A stretch of DNA of 64,000 nucleotides, from the NCBI RefSeq assembly GCF_022965755.1, contig NZ_CP095187.1, positions 3,819,001 through 3,883,000 on the forward strand, given 5' to 3'. The position numbers and the translations under genes were made by a program. The number at the start of each line of letters is the position of its first letter. Position 1 is the first letter of the stretch. Below are positions 23,907 through 35,199 of this stretch, in pieces. This stretch comes from Pseudoxanthomonas sp. F37 (GTDB lineage Bacteria; Pseudomonadota; Gammaproteobacteria; Xanthomonadales; Xanthomonadaceae). Under the pieces are notes generated by a model. The model did not search any database, had not been told where the DNA came from, and saw only the letters and a list, made by a program, of their open reading frames with translations.

Positions 23907-26798
23907 TCAGAACCGGTAGTCCGCGCTCACGTACCAGAACGCGCCCGGCAGGTCGTACGTGCCGGCGTCGTAGCCGTTGAGCGAACAGGTCACGCACACC
24001 GGCGGCTCCTTGCCGAACACGTTGTTGGCGCCCAGCGACAGCTTCAGGCCGGTCAGTGCGAAGGCGTCCTTCCAGCCGAACTGCACATCGTTGTAGGTGG
24101 TGGAACCCAGCGTATTGATGCCTTCGTCGTTGAGGCAGCCGGGCACGGCGGAGATGACGGCGTTGCCGCAGTCTTCCTTCACCGCGCTGATGTAACGCAC
24201 GTTCCAGGTGGCGTCGAAATTGCCGCGCTTCCAACCCAACTGCAGGTTGCCCTGCCAGCGCGGAATGGCGCTGTCGGACACTTCCCAGCCCACCTGCCGC
24301 TGCGAGCGGTTGCCGTCGATGTCCACCGCTTCGTAGTTGAACACCGTGGTGGCCTGCAGCGCCGCGGTCAGCACGCCCCAGCCCCAGTCCGGGCCGGCCC
24401 AGTTGACCTTCACGTCCAGGCCATCGGTCTCGATGGTGGCCAGGTTGTCCAGGAAGTTCTCCGGCGGGTTGAGATTGCCGCTGCTGCCGCGGGTGAACGG
24501 CGAGCACAGCGCCGGATCCTGGCCACCGGCCGCCAGGCAGGCATTGAGCAGGGCCTGGATGTCGCGCGGGGCGATCGCATCATCGATCTTGTGGTGGTAG
24601 TAGCTCAGTTCGAAGTCCAGCTTGTCGGACCAGGACAGCCCCTCCGCCCAGCCCGGGCTGTACACCACGCCCACCGTGTAGCTGTCGGACTTCTCGGGCG
24701 AGAGATCCGGGTTGCCGCCGGTGAAGGTGGTGATCTGCGTATTGGCCTGCTCGAAATTGTTCGGCACGCCCTGCGCCACGCACGCCGCCTCCAGGCCCGG
24801 CGAGATGCCGTCGGCGGTGTTCACCACCGGCGAGCCGGTCGGGCCGCACGGATCGACCAGCGTCGCGCCGAACTGGGTCAGGCCGTACAGCTCACCCAGG
24901 TTGGGCGCGCGAAAGCCCTGCGAGTAGGTGCCGCGGAACACCAGGTCCTCGATCGGCTGGAAGCGGAAGCCCAGCTTGCCCGTGGTCTCGTTGCCGAAGG
25001 TGGAGTAGTCGGAGAATCGCACCGCGGCACTCAGGTCCAGCGAAGCCAGCACCGGGAAGTTGAACTCGGTGTAGACCTCGCTGACGTCGTAATCGGCCGA
25101 CACCGGCGCGGCGAAGGAATCCTGCGACTCGCCGGTCTGCCGCAGCGGATCCGGATTGAACTCGCCCTTGTAGCGGCGATGCTCCACGCCGGCCGCGAAT
25201 TGCGCGGTGCGCTCGCCGATGCCGAACAGGTCGCCGGTCAGGTTGGCCGACGCGATGTCCAGCACCTGCTTGCTGCTGTCGATCTGGCGCGTGCGGATCC
25301 AGTCGATCATCTCCTGCGTCATCGGCCGGCCCTGCCCGCCGAACAGGTCCAGCGGCACGCAGCCGGGCACCGCGGCGCAGACGGCCGGATCGCCGAGCGC
25401 CAGCGCGATGTTGGCCATGTTGTAGCCATTGAGGAACACCTGCTCGGCCTTGTTTTCGGCATGCACGTAGTTCGCATCCCAGCTGAAGCTGCGGTCCCCG
25501 ACGTTGAACAGACCATCCAGGCCGATGTTGAAGTAGGTGGTGTCCACGTCCTGGTTGAAGATGCGCGGGCCGACTTCCACCGGGCGCTTGGTGATCCAGC
25601 CGAAGTTCTGCCCGGGAATCAGGTCGATCCCGAACGGGTTGTACGGATTGGCCGCCGAAATCATGATGGTGTCGGCGATGCCGCCGGTGCCGGCGTACGG
25701 ACCCACGAAGATCGGCTCGGGCGCGGCCTGGTTGGCCGACTGGCGATTGTTGTAGAGCATCTTCGCGTGCAGGCGCACGTTGTCGGTCAGGTCGAAGTTG
25801 ACCGAACCGAACATCGACTTGCGCTTGCTCGGTGTCAGCAGCAGGTTGTACGGCGCGAAGTTGAAGCGGTCGGCCCCGGTGAAGTCGTGGTACGTGCCGG
25901 ACGAGGGATCGGCCGGATTCCAGACCGGCGTGGTGGTGCCGTCGTCCAGGGCCAGGTCGTAGAAGAACTCCTCGCTGGGCGTGCACGACCCATAGCTGCC
26001 CACCGGCCGCGCCGGGTCGCAGAACGTGAAGCGGCCCTGCGGGATGGCCGAGCTGCCTGCGGCCAGGCCCGCGCCGGGCTCCGGCCACGCGGACTGCTCC
26101 CAGTCGCCCGCACTGATGCGCTTCTGCTCGTAGTAGCTGGCCGAGAACACGCCGTTGAACCGCTCGCCGCCACCGCCCAGCGTCAGCGAGGCCTCGGTGG
26201 TCTCGCCGCCGCGGCTGTATTCGCCGTAGTAGGTGTGGACCTCGACGCCATCGAACTTCTTGCGGGTGATGATGTTCACCACACCGGCGATGGCGTCGGA
26301 ACCGTAGATGGCCGAGGCGCCGTCCTCCAGCACTTCGATGCGGTCCACGATGGCCAGCGGGATGGTGTTGAGGTCGGCGCTGCCGCTGACGCCGGACGCG
26401 GACGATTCGTTGACCCAGCGGATGCCGTCCACCAGTACCAGCACGCGCTGCGAGCCGAGGTGGCGCAGGTCGACCTGCGCGGAGCCGGCGCCGATGCCGC
26501 CGCCATCGGAGGGATAACCGAAGTTGCCCGAGGAATTGAACTTCGCGTTCAGCGCCTTGCCGCCGGCGGTGAGCTGCTGGAGGATTTCACCGACGCTCTG
26601 CACGCCGGTCTGGGCGATCTTCTCGCGGTCCAGCACGAACACCGGCTGCGCGGTCACGGCGTTGGACTGCTTGATGCGGCTGCCGGTCACGGTGACCGTG
26701 TCGAGGGTGGTGGCTTCCTGGGCCACGGCGATCGCGGGAAAAGCACACAGCACTGCGAGCTGGATGGCCGAAGCCAGTTTTTGGCGACGCGCTTTCAT
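23907..26798 (-). CDS. large TonB-dependent outer-membrane receptor
   Basis: A 963-residue receptor. A signal peptide (residues 1-27, ending AIAVAQ) leads to the TonB box [17 protein letters not shown]. The plug has [35 protein letters not shown] and [22 protein letters not shown]. The barrel ends with WYVSADYRF. The type with a [11 protein letters not shown] plug is common in Xanthomonas, Sphingomonas and Caulobacter for plant or protein-derived substrates, so the ligand is unknown. The barrel has a loop cysteine pair CVTC near residue 945. GGAGAGAG precedes the ATG. It stands alone, with an AT-rich upstream region. Confidence 0.9.
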   Translation of the reverse strand: MKARRQKLASAIQLAVLCAFPAIAVAQEATTLDTVTVTGSRIKQSNAVTAQPVFVLDREKIAQTGVQSVGEILQQLTAGGKALNAKFNSSGNFGYPSDGGGIGAGSAQVDLRHLGSQRVLVLVDGIRWVNESSASGVSGSADLNTIPLAIVDRIEVLEDGASAIYGSDAIAGVVNIITRKKFDGVEVHTYYGEYSRGGETTEASLTLGGGGERFNGVFSASYYEQKRISAGDWEQSAWPEPGAGLAAGSSAIPQGRFTFCDPARPVGSYGSCTPSEEFFYDLALDDGTTTPVWNPADPSSGTYHDFTGADRFNFAPYNLLLTPSKRKSMFGSVNFDLTDNVRLHAKMLYNNRQSANQAAPEPIFVGPYAGTGGIADTIMISAANPYNPFGIDLIPGQNFGWITKRPVEVGPRIFNQDVDTTYFNIGLDGLFNVGDRSFSWDANYVHAENKAEQVFLNGYNMANIALALGDPAVCAAVPGCVPLDLFGGQGRPMTQEMIDWIRTRQIDSSKQVLDIASANLTGDLFGIGERTAQFAAGVEHRRYKGEFNPDPLRQTGESQDSFAAPVSADYDVSEVYTEFNFPVLASLDLSAAVRFSDYSTFGNETTGKLGFRFQPIEDLVFRGTYSQGFRAPNLGELYGLTQFGATLVDPCGPTGSPVVNTADGISPGLEAACVAQGVPNNFEQANTQITTFTGGNPDLSPEKSDSYTVGVVYSPGWAEGLSWSDKLDFELSYYHHKIDDAIAPRDIQALLNACLAAGGQDPALCSPFTRGSSGNLNPPENFLDNLATIETDGLDVKVNWAGPDWGWGVLTAALQATTVFNYEAVDIDGNRSQRQVGWEVSDSAIPRWQGNLQLGWKRGNFDATWNVRYISAVKEDCGNAVISAVPGCLNDEGINTLGSTTYNDVQFGWKDAFALTGLKLSLGANNVFGKEPPVCVTCSLNGYDAGTYDLPGAFWYVSADYRF

Positions 26799-26890
26799 GG
26801 ATTCTCTCTCCGGAAAGGGGTTCAGCCGCACGGCCAACGCCTAAAGCGGCTTGCCTTCCCTTGTAAAGAATCGTTAAGAAGCTCACAACA

Positions 26891-26917
26891 GAAGAAAGTC
26901 ACCTTTCTGAAGAAAGT
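26891..26917. promoter_or_regulatory. repeated GAAGAAAGT motifs upstream of the large TonB receptor
   Basis: GAAGAAAGT occurs at 26891-26899 and again at 26909-26917. Between them AGAAAG (26893-26898) and CTTTCT (26903-26908) form an inverted repeat with a four-base gap. It lies about 95 bp before the receptor start in an AT-rich stretch unlike the surrounding DNA, the normal place for a regulator site. No regulator can be named. Confidence 0.35.
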
Positions 26918-27017
26918 AATCTCGATTTTGCTCGAATAAATGGATTTACCTGAAGTTTCTACACGCCTTTATCACGATGGTTAACAAGTAAATGGAAATA
27001 CCTTCCGTGGCCCAGGC

Positions 27018-27800
27018 TCAACCGCTGGCGAGGATCGCGATGCCCATGACGACCATGAAGGCGGCGAATACCTGTTTCAGCGCCTTCCCGCCGATGCGAT
27101 GGGCCAGCCGCGTGCCCCAGGGCGCCGCGATCACCGACGCGATCGCCACTCCGATGGCGGCGGGCAGGTAGATGTAGCCCACGGCGTGGGCCGGCAGTGC
27201 GCCCGGTGGCGCATGCAGTGCATAACCCGTCGCACTCGCGATGCCGATGGCCACGCCGCATGCGCTGGACGTGCCCACGGCGCGCACCGGCTGCACGCCC
27301 CGCCACACCAGCAGCGGCACGGTCATGCTGCCCCCGCCGATGCCGACCACCGCCGACACCGCGCCAATGACCGAGCCGGCCGCGCTGATGCCCACGCCGC
27401 GTGGTGCAGGCACGCCACGCCCTTCCGGATGCGCGCGTCCGCCCAACACCATCTGCGCCCCCGCGATGAAACAGTAGCCAGCGACGATCCAGCGCAGCAC
27501 CCGGTCGTCCAGATGGACCGCCAGGCCACTCCCCAGCCAGCCACCCACCAGCAACCCCGGCACCATCCACGCCACGGTCGGCCACAGCACGCTGCCGCGG
27601 CGATGGTGCGCGTACGCCGACGACGATGCCGTCAGCACGATGCTGGCCAGCGAACTGGCCAGCGCCGCGTGCATCGCGGCCTCCTTCGGAATGCCATGCA
27701 GCGGCAATATCCACGCCAGTGCCGCCACCAGTACCAGGCCTCCCCCGATGCCGAGCAGGCCCGCCAGGATGCCGGCCACCACGCCGAGCAGGGGGAACAT
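27018..27800 (-). CDS. TauE/SafE-family sulfite exporter-like permease
   Basis: A 260-residue inner-membrane protein with seven to eight hydrophobic segments. Both family repeats show the glycine signature: GLLGIGGGLVLVAAL near the N-terminus and SAVVGIGGGSMTVPLLVW in the middle. Family members export sulfite, sulfoacetate or related organosulfur anions, and the substrate here is unknown. I chose the ATG at 27800, preceded by GGAAGG with fair spacing, because the protein then begins directly with the first helix. An upstream ATG at 27839 would add 13 polar residues. Confidence 0.87.
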   Translation of the reverse strand: MFPLLGVVAGILAGLLGIGGGLVLVAALAWILPLHGIPKEAAMHAALASSLASIVLTASSSAYAHHRRGSVLWPTVAWMVPGLLVGGWLGSGLAVHLDDRVLRWIVAGYCFIAGAQMVLGGRAHPEGRGVPAPRGVGISAAGSVIGAVSAVVGIGGGSMTVPLLVWRGVQPVRAVGTSSACGVAIGIASATGYALHAPPGALPAHAVGYIYLPAAIGVAIASVIAAPWGTRLAHRIGGKALKQVFAAFMVVMGIAILASG

Positions 27801-27877
27801 CCACACACCTTCCAAACTCCACCTCGATGCCGTGTCCATCTACAGGGACGTTCAGCCGGCATGGGTATAGTCCCGGC

Positions 27878-29836
27878 ATGGTCCGTATCCCCCTCATCGT
27901 ACTCGCTGCCACCACCGCTCTGTGCCTGTCCGTGCGCGCCCATGCGCAATCGCTCGAGGCGCAGCGCCCCACATTCCGCACCGCGCTTGCCGCTGCGGAA
28001 GCGGGCCGCCTCGAACCGGCCTCCTCGGCCGCGCTGGCGCGCCATCCCCTGTACGGCTGGCTGGAATTCGCCGCGCTGCGCCACGACCCGGACATCGTGT
28101 CGAACACGCAGGCGAGGGACTTCCTGCGCCGCCACGATGGTCAGGCGGTGGCCGGCCAGTTCCGCGCGCTGTGGCTGGCGGCCCTTGCGCGGCGCCAGGA
28201 ATGGCCGACCTTCCTCTCCGCCTGGCAGCCCACCGAGAGCGTGGCCCTGCAGTGCGCGTACCTGCAGGCGCGCCAGGCCACCGGACGCACCGATGCCGCG
28301 TGGACGGAACAGGCGCAGGCGATCTGGCGCAAGGGTGCCAAGTCGCTGCCCGACGGCTGCGACCCGGTGTTCAACCTGCTCGCCAGCCAGGGCGGGCTGC
28401 CGCCGGCACTGCGCTGGGAACGCATCGAAGCCGCGGCCGGCGAGCGCCAGACCGGCGTCATGCGCGCGGCGGCACGCGGCCTGCCCGCCGATGAAGCGGC
28501 GCTGGCCGACGATTACGCAGCCTTCATCGATGCCGTCCATCCGCGCGCGTTGAACTGGCCCAGGACCGAGCGCAGCCGCCGCATGGCCGCCCATGGACTG
28601 GCGAAGCTGGCGCAGTCCGATCCGGACGCCGCCGAACGCCTGTTGCCGCAGTACGCGAACGCACTGGGCATGGGCGAGGCCGAGCGCGGCCAGGTGCTGT
28701 ACCAGATCGCCCTGTGGACCGTCGCCTCGTACGGACCGGATTCCGCACGCCGGCTCGGCAACGTACCGGAAGCGGCATACGACGAACGCCTGCACGAATG
28801 GCGCGTGCGCGAAGCGATGGCGCGCGGCGACTGGCCGGCCGCGCTCGCGGCGCTGCGGAAGATGCCGCCTTCGCAACGCACGGATTCGCGCTGGCGCTAC
28901 TTCGAGGCGCGCATGAGCGAGAAGACCGGCGATCGCGCCGGTGCGCAGCGCCTGTTCCGCGAGGCCGCCACCAGCCCCACCTTCCACGGCTTCCTCGCCG
29001 CCGACCGGCTTGGGCAGGATTACGCGCTGTGCGCCTGGATCCCCCGCGATCCGCCCGAAGCCCGGCAGGCCGTGGCGCGCGACCCGGCCATCGTGCGTGC
29101 GATGGAACTGTGGCAGCTGGAACGCCCGGGCTGGGCCACGGCGGAATGGAACGAAGCCCTGTCGCGTTTCGACGACACCCAGCGGCGGATCGCCGTGGAG
29201 GTGGCACGCGACAACGGCTGGTTCGACCGCGCCGTGTTCTCGCTGGGCAGGCAACCCGACGAGCAGCGGCTGTACGAACTGCGCTTTCCGCTGCATCACG
29301 GCGACACGATCCGGCGTGAAGCCCAACGGCATGGGATCGACCCGGCCTGGGTCGCCGCCGAGATCCGCGCCGAGAGCATCTTCAACCCGAAGGCGCGTTC
29401 GGGCGCCAACGCGATGGGGCTGATGCAGGTGCTGCCCGGCACAGGCGCGGGCGTGGCCAAGCGGCTGGGCATTCCCTATGCCGGTGCGTCCAGCCTGTAC
29501 GACGCCGACACCAACATCGCCATCGGCACGGCGTACCTGCGCGAGATGGAGGACAAGTACGGCGTGCCCTATGTCGCCATCACCGCCTACAACGCCGGGC
29601 CCGCACCGACGGCGCGCTGGCAGTCGCAGCGGCCGGGCTTCGACCCCGACCTCTGGATCGAGACCATCAGCTACAAGGAAACGCGCGAGTACGTGGCGCG
29701 CGTGCTGGCCTTCAGCGTGATCTACGACTGGCGCCTCAACGGCACCGCCCTGCCGGTCGCCGACCGCATGATGGGGCGCGTGCAGGGCAAGCGGAAGGCC
29801 TTCACCTGCCCCACCGCGCAGATGCCGAAGAGCTGA
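27878..29836 (+). CDS. slt: soluble lytic murein transglycosylase (Slt70-type)
   Basis: A 652-residue periplasmic enzyme that cleaves peptidoglycan between MurNAc and GlcNAc, leaving 1,6-anhydroMurNAc. The signal peptide ends at AHAQ (residues 1-24). Residues 30-470 are the helical superhelix of Slt70. The C-terminal lysozyme-like domain has the catalytic Glu in [30 protein letters not shown] and the family motifs NIAIGTAYL and YNAGP. No Shine-Dalgarno lies before the ATG, and TATAGT at 27866-27871 would start transcription almost at the ATG, suggesting a leaderless message. Confidence 0.92.
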   Translation: MVRIPLIVLAATTALCLSVRAHAQSLEAQRPTFRTALAAAEAGRLEPASSAALARHPLYGWLEFAALRHDPDIVSNTQARDFLRRHDGQAVAGQFRALWLAALARRQEWPTFLSAWQPTESVALQCAYLQARQATGRTDAAWTEQAQAIWRKGAKSLPDGCDPVFNLLASQGGLPPALRWERIEAAAGERQTGVMRAAARGLPADEAALADDYAAFIDAVHPRALNWPRTERSRRMAAHGLAKLAQSDPDAAERLLPQYANALGMGEAERGQVLYQIALWTVASYGPDSARRLGNVPEAAYDERLHEWRVREAMARGDWPAALAALRKMPPSQRTDSRWRYFEARMSEKTGDRAGAQRLFREAATSPTFHGFLAADRLGQDYALCAWIPRDPPEARQAVARDPAIVRAMELWQLERPGWATAEWNEALSRFDDTQRRIAVEVARDNGWFDRAVFSLGRQPDEQRLYELRFPLHHGDTIRREAQRHGIDPAWVAAEIRAESIFNPKARSGANAMGLMQVLPGTGAGVAKRLGIPYAGASSLYDADTNIAIGTAYLREMEDKYGVPYVAITAYNAGPAPTARWQSQRPGFDPDLWIETISYKETREYVARVLAFSVIYDWRLNGTALPVADRMMGRVQGKRKAFTCPTAQMPKS

Positions 29837-29854
29837 GAGCCGATGGCGCTTTCT

Positions 29855-29917
29855 GTGGGAGCGAGGTGAGTCGCGAATCGGGTTTGCGCGGCGCTTCGCG
29901 ACCGACGTCGCTCCCAC
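29855..29917. repeat. REP-like inverted repeat, 23-bp arms
   Basis: Arm 29855-29877 begins GTGGGAGCGA and ends GTCGCGAA. Arm 29895-29917 is its reverse complement at 20 of 23 positions, with a 17-base loop. Palindromes with the GTGGGAGCGA-N-GTCGCGA pattern are scattered between genes in Pseudomonas and Xanthomonadaceae genomes as REP elements. It lies between slt and cca, both on the plus strand. Confidence 0.8.
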
Positions 29918-29963
29918 GACGGCGCCGCAGACAGTGGCGTTGCCGTTCCGGCATCATGGCGGC

Positions 29964-31193
29964 ATGAAGACCTATCTCGTCGGCGGCGCGGTACGCGACC
30001 GGTTGCTGGGCCTGCCGCCCGGCGACCGCGACTGGGTGGTGGTCGGCGCCACGCAGGCCGGGATGGAAGCGCAGGGCTTCAAGGCCGTGGGCCGCGACTT
30101 CCCGGTGTTCCTGCATCCGGATACCGGCGAGGAGCACGCGCTGGCGCGGACCGAGCGCAAGAGCGGGCGTGGTTACCGGGGCTTCGTGGTCGATGCCGAT
30201 CCGTCGGTGACGCTGGAGGAGGACCTGCAGCGGCGCGACTTCACCGTCAACGCGATCGCGCAGGCGGAAGACGGCGCACTCGTCGATCCGTACGGCGGCG
30301 CGCGCGACATCCAGGCCCGCGTGCTGCGGCATGTGGGCCCGGCCTTCGTCGAAGACCCGTTGCGCGTGCTGCGTGCGGCACGCTTCATGGCGCGTTTCGC
30401 GCCGCTGGGCTTCACCGTCGCACCGGAAACGATGGCGCTGATGCGCACCATGGTGGACAGCGGCGAACTGGATGCGCTGGTGCCCGAGCGCGTCTGGCAG
30501 GAACTGCGGCGCGCACTGGCCTCCGCACGGCCATCGGCCTTCCTCTCCACGCTGCGCGGCTGCGGCGCGCTGGCCGTGGTGCTGCCCGAAGTGGATGCCC
30601 TGTACGGCGTACCCCAGCGCGCGGAATACCACCCGGAGATCGACACGGGCCTCCATCAGGAAATGGTCAGCGACATGGCGGCGCGGCTGGCGCCGGGCGA
30701 TGCCCGGATCGGTTTCGCCGCACTGGTGCATGACCTGGGCAAGGCCTTGACGCCGGGCGATGTGCTGCCCAGGCACATCGGCCACGAGCATGCGGGCGTC
30801 AAACCGGTGATCGCCCTGTGCGAGCGGCTGAAGGTGCCGGTGGACCATCGCGAACTGGCGGTGATGGCCTGCCGCGAGCACCTCAACGTGCACCGCCTGT
30901 TCGAGCTGCGCGATGCCACCGTGGTCGAACTGCTCGCGCGCTGCGATGCCTTCCGGCGGCCGGAACGCATTCCTTGGCTGGCGACGGTCTGCGAGGCCGA
31001 CAAGCGCGGTCGCGGTGGCCAGCAGGATGCCGACTATCCACAGGCTCGCGCCCTGGTCGACCTGCACCGTGCCGCGCTGCAGGTCAGCGCGCGCGATGTG
31101 GTGCGGGAAGGCATGACGGGGGTGCAGATCGGTGAGGCGTTGCAGGCGGCACGGGTCCGGGCCGTCATGCGACAGCGGCAGTCGGTCGGCTGA
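29964..31193 (+). CDS. cca: multifunctional CCA-adding tRNA nucleotidyltransferase
   Basis: A 409-residue class II CCA-adding enzyme that builds and repairs the 3' CCA of t[25 protein letters not shown] holds the nucleotidyltransferase signature and the metal-binding Asp-Arg-Asp. [10 protein letters not shown] and [16 protein letters not shown] are the next motifs. The C-terminal third carries an HD domain ([12 protein letters not shown]), which gives the phosphatase/phosphodiesterase activities of the E. coli-type enzyme. The start follows directly after the REP-like element. Convergent with the histidine kinase gene, 63 bp away. Confidence 0.95.
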   Translation: MKTYLVGGAVRDRLLGLPPGDRDWVVVGATQAGMEAQGFKAVGRDFPVFLHPDTGEEHALARTERKSGRGYRGFVVDADPSVTLEEDLQRRDFTVNAIAQAEDGALVDPYGGARDIQARVLRHVGPAFVEDPLRVLRAARFMARFAPLGFTVAPETMALMRTMVDSGELDALVPERVWQELRRALASARPSAFLSTLRGCGALAVVLPEVDALYGVPQRAEYHPEIDTGLHQEMVSDMAARLAPGDARIGFAALVHDLGKALTPGDVLPRHIGHEHAGVKPVIALCERLKVPVDHRELAVMACREHLNVHRLFELRDATVVELLARCDAFRRPERIPWLATVCEADKRGRGGQQDADYPQARALVDLHRAALQVSARDVVREGMTGVQIGEALQAARVRAVMRQRQSVG

Positions 31194-31256
31194 CGGTCCG
31201 GCCTGCCCTCGGGCCGCGGGACGGCATCGCGCGCGGGGCGTGGGCCCCGGCCCGCG

Positions 31257-32521
31257 TCAACGCGACAGGCGCAACCGGCTGATCGTGCCGCGCCCCGGCG
31301 CGGACTGGATCGAGAGCGTCCAGCCGAGGTGTTCGCACAGGCGCGCCAGCAGGTCCAGGCCGATGCCGCCGCCCTCGCGCCCGCCGCCGCGGGCCATCTG
31401 CGCGTACAGGCGGCTGATGTCCTCCGGCGTCATGCCGTGGCCGGGGTCCTGCAGGGTGACGGTGGCGTCGGCATCCAGCCGCACGTGGATCTGGCCGCGA
31501 TCGCTGTTCTCGATCGCATTGCGCAGCAGGTTGCCGACCGCGGCCTGGACGATGTGGAGCGGGGCGGAAACGGTGCACGGCTGCAGGTCGTCGACGATCA
31601 CCTGCAGGTCCTTGCCCGCCAACAGGTGGCGGTGGTCGTCGATGATGTCGGGAAGCAGTTCGTGCAGCATCACCACGTCGCTGCTGCGCGACAGGCGCGC
31701 GGGATCCTTCGCCAGCGTCAGCAGCAGCGCGATCAGGCGCTCGACATCGCGCGCGGTGCGATGGATGCGCTGCACCTGCTGCCGCGCGGGCGCCGGCAGG
31801 TCCGGTTGCTCCAGCGCCAGTTCGCTGGCGCCGGCGATGATGGCCACCGGCGTGCGCAGCTCATGGCTGGTGGTGTCGATGAAGATGCGTTCGCGCTCGA
31901 CGAAGGTTTCGTGCCGGCGCAGGTAGTCGTTCAGTGCGCTGGCGATCACCACCAGTTCGGTGGTCGCCTTTTCGGGCACGGTGATGCGCTGGCCGGCCCT
32001 GTCCGGCGACAGGGCGCCGATGTCCGTCGCCAGCCCGGTCAACGGGCGCAGCGAACGGCGCAGGCCCCAGGCCACCAACGCGCCCATCACCACCACCAGC
32101 GTCACCGCCAGGCCGAGCACGATCAGCGTCAGCGTGTCCTCCCGGGACTCCAGTTCGGTGATGTCGAGCACCAGCGCGTACCTCACGCCCTGCACGGTAC
32201 GCACCAGCACCAGCACCTCGCGGTCGCCGAGCATCAGCTCGTCATGGATGCCTTCCGCCAGGCCGGCGACTTCGGCCGGCGGCTGGCGTGCATCGGTGGA
32301 GGCGTACAGCTGCAGGTCGTCGGTGTCGCTCCAGCGGTAGCGCGGATCGTCGGCGCGGCGCTGCAGATGGTGTTCCAGCTCGGTCTTCAGCAGCGAATCC
32401 CAGACCAGCCGCTCGGCGATCTCGTTGACCAGGAAGCCATGCAGCATCACCGCGGCCGTCAGCAGCAGGGCATAACCGCCCAGCCACATCAGGATGTGCG
32501 CGCGCAGACTGCGCCGGGCCC

Positions 32522-32525
<4 letters not shown>
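31257..32525 (-). CDS. two-component sensor histidine kinase
   Basis: A 422-residue inner-membrane sensor. Transmembrane segments at about residues 11-30 and 131-153 flank a periplasmic sensor of about 100 residues. HAMP is followed by the H-box with His221 (FIDTTSHELRTP), the N-box NLLRNAIEN, then DPGHGM and the GGGIGLDL G2 box. The start is GTG at 32525, overlapping the regulator stop (GTGA), and longer frames upstream give only proline/arginine-rich nonsense. It pairs with the adjacent regulator and is divergent from the lipid A gene cluster, as PmrB-like kinases are. Confidence 0.9.
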
Positions 32526-33214
<689 letters not shown>

Positions 33215-33350
33215 CGGCGGATACCCAGCTGCGCAAGGGGGGCCCGCAGTCTCGCAGGCCGGATGTCGAAGCGCCGTCGGAGTTCCGACGGTTCTCCTAC
33301 GCGCCATGATCCACCATCATGCCCTCCGCTGCAGGCCACCGCGACCACCG

Positions 33351-35069
33351 ATGACCCCGACGCCCGTCCGCAACGCCCCCTCCTGGCAGACGCCGCTGCT
33401 GCTCCTGCTGATGGTCTGGGCGCTGCTGGCCGGCCTGGGCCTGCGCGAACCGATGCCGGCCGACGAGCCGCGCTTCGTGCTGGCGGCGCGCACCATGGTG
33501 GAGACCGGGCAGTGGCTGTTCCCGCACCGGGGCATCGAGCTGTACGCCGAGAAGCCGCCCGTCTTCATGTGGCTGCAGGCGGCCAGCTACCTGCTGGTCC
33601 GCGACTGGCAGGTCGCCTTCCTGCTGCCGTCGCTGCTGGCGGCCCTGCTGACCCTGTGGCTGAGCGGCGACCTGGCGCGCCGGCTGTGGGGACGCCATGC
33701 CGTGCCGTACGCGGTGTTCGGCCTGTTCGTCTGCCTGCAGTTCGTGCTGCAGGCCAAGCGCGCCCAGATCGACATGGTGCTGGTGGGCATGACCACGCTG
33801 TCGCTGTGGGCGTTGCTGCGCTACCTGCTGGAGAAGCCCAGCCCCTGGCTGCTCGCCCTGGGCACCTTCGCCGCGGGCCTGGGCACGGTGACCAAGGGCG
33901 TGGGTTTCCTGCCGCTGCTGGTCTTCCTGCCCTGGCTGTGGGTGCGGGTGAAGTCGCGGCAGGCGCTGCCGGCGCATCGCGGCCTGCACGCGTGGGCCGG
34001 CGTGGCCGGCTTCGTGGCGGGGGCGGGCGTGTGGCTGGTCCCGATGCTGGCGACTGCGCTCACCTCGGCCGATCCCGCCCTGCACGCCTACGCCCGCGAG
34101 ATGCTGTTCAAACAGACCGGCACCCGCTACGCCAACGCCTGGCACCACGTGAAGCCGGCTTGGTACTACCTGCAGACGATACTGACGCTCTGGCTGCCGG
34201 GTGTGCTGCTTGCACCGTGGCTGCTGCCGGCGTGGCGGCGGCGGCTCAAGCGCGTGGACGCCCGCCATGCGCTGCTGCTGGGCTGGGCGCTGCTGGTGCT
34301 GGTGTTCTTCAGCGCCAGCCCGGGCAAGCGCGAGGTCTACATCTTCCCGATGCTGCCGGCGCTGGCGGTGGCGGCCGCGCCGCTGTTGCCGGCGCTGCTG
34401 CGCCGACGCGCGGTGCGCGCGACGCTGTGGGCGTACATGGCCGTGCTGGCGGTGGCGGCGGGCGCTTTGGGCACGTGGCTGCTGACGGCCGCGCCGACGC
34501 GCCTGCAGCCGCTGATGGAAGGACGCGGCATGGACATGGCCACCGTCGCCCAGCTCGGCCGTTGGCTGCTGGGCTTTGCGCTGGTCGCGGGCGTGGCGAT
34601 CGCCGCCGTGGCCCGCTCCTCGCGGCAGCGCGTGGGCGTGGCGTTGGTGACCGTCACCGCCGCCCTGTGGACGGCGTACGGCATGGGCTTCATGCCGGCA
34701 TTGAGTCCGGACAGCTCCGCGCAGGCGCTGATGCAGCGCGTGGCGCAGCGGATCGGCCCCGAGGCCGAGCTGGCGATGCTGGGCTGGCGCGAACAGCACC
34801 TGCTGCAGGCGGATCGGCCGGTGACCGACTTCGGCTTCAAGCGGCCATGGGCGGAACAGTGGCAGCACGCGCACGCGTGGTTGCTGGAAGCGCCGGCGCG
34901 TCGCTGGCTGTTCCTGCGCAAGGAAGCCATCGGCCCCTGCCTCGATCCGTCGAAGGTGGTGGACATCGGCGCATCCAACCGCCGCGCATGGATCCTCGCG
35001 CCCGGCGATGCATGGATCGAGGGCTGCGACGTGCCGGCGGACTGGTCGGCCGACATCGGCGAAGACTGA
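33351..35069 (+). CDS. ArnT-like lipid-linked glycosyltransferase (GT39/GT83 type)
   Basis: A 572-residue multispanning inner-membrane glycosyltransferase of the ArnT/PMT superfamily. The first periplasmic loop has REPMPADEPRFVLAARTMVETG with the catalytic Asp-Glu pair, then GIELYAEKPPVFMWLQAA, both typical of ArnT-type enzymes that transfer a sugar from undecaprenyl phosphate to lipid A or another acceptor. About 12 hydrophobic segments follow, then a C-terminal periplasmic domain ending WSADIGED. No arnA-F operon is present, so the donor sugar may be hexose or glucosamine made by the GT2 gene downstream. An earlier ATG at 33306 is less likely. Confidence 0.86.
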   Translation: MTPTPVRNAPSWQTPLLLLLMVWALLAGLGLREPMPADEPRFVLAARTMVETGQWLFPHRGIELYAEKPPVFMWLQAASYLLVRDWQVAFLLPSLLAALLTLWLSGDLARRLWGRHAVPYAVFGLFVCLQFVLQAKRAQIDMVLVGMTTLSLWALLRYLLEKPSPWLLALGTFAAGLGTVTKGVGFLPLLVFLPWLWVRVKSRQALPAHRGLHAWAGVAGFVAGAGVWLVPMLATALTSADPALHAYAREMLFKQTGTRYANAWHHVKPAWYYLQTILTLWLPGVLLAPWLLPAWRRRLKRVDARHALLLGWALLVLVFFSASPGKREVYIFPMLPALAVAAAPLLPALLRRRAVRATLWAYMAVLAVAAGALGTWLLTAAPTRLQPLMEGRGMDMATVAQLGRWLLGFALVAGVAIAAVARSSRQRVGVALVTVTAALWTAYGMGFMPALSPDSSAQALMQRVAQRIGPEAELAMLGWREQHLLQADRPVTDFGFKRPWAEQWQHAHAWLLEAPARRWLFLRKEAIGPCLDPSKVVDIGASNRRAWILAPGDAWIEGCDVPADWSADIGED

Positions 35070-35087
35070 ATCCGGAACAACGGCACA

Positions 35088-35116
35088 CGCGCGCGAGAAT
35101 CATTCGCGCGCGCTTT
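35088..35116 (+). terminator. possible terminator after the ArnT-like gene
   Basis: A 9-bp stem, CGCGCGCGA at 35088-35096 with TCGCGCGCG at 35104-35112, a seven-base loop and a short CTTT tail. The T-run is short, so termination may be partial. The 130-bp gap to the PAP2 gene holds nothing else recognisable. Confidence 0.4.
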
Positions 35117-35199
35117 AACGGGGTTCCGACGGCAGTCCGACCGCGTTACGACATCCCGGCCACCAGCATGCGCGGACCTCCTTTCCGCGCCTGTACTGC

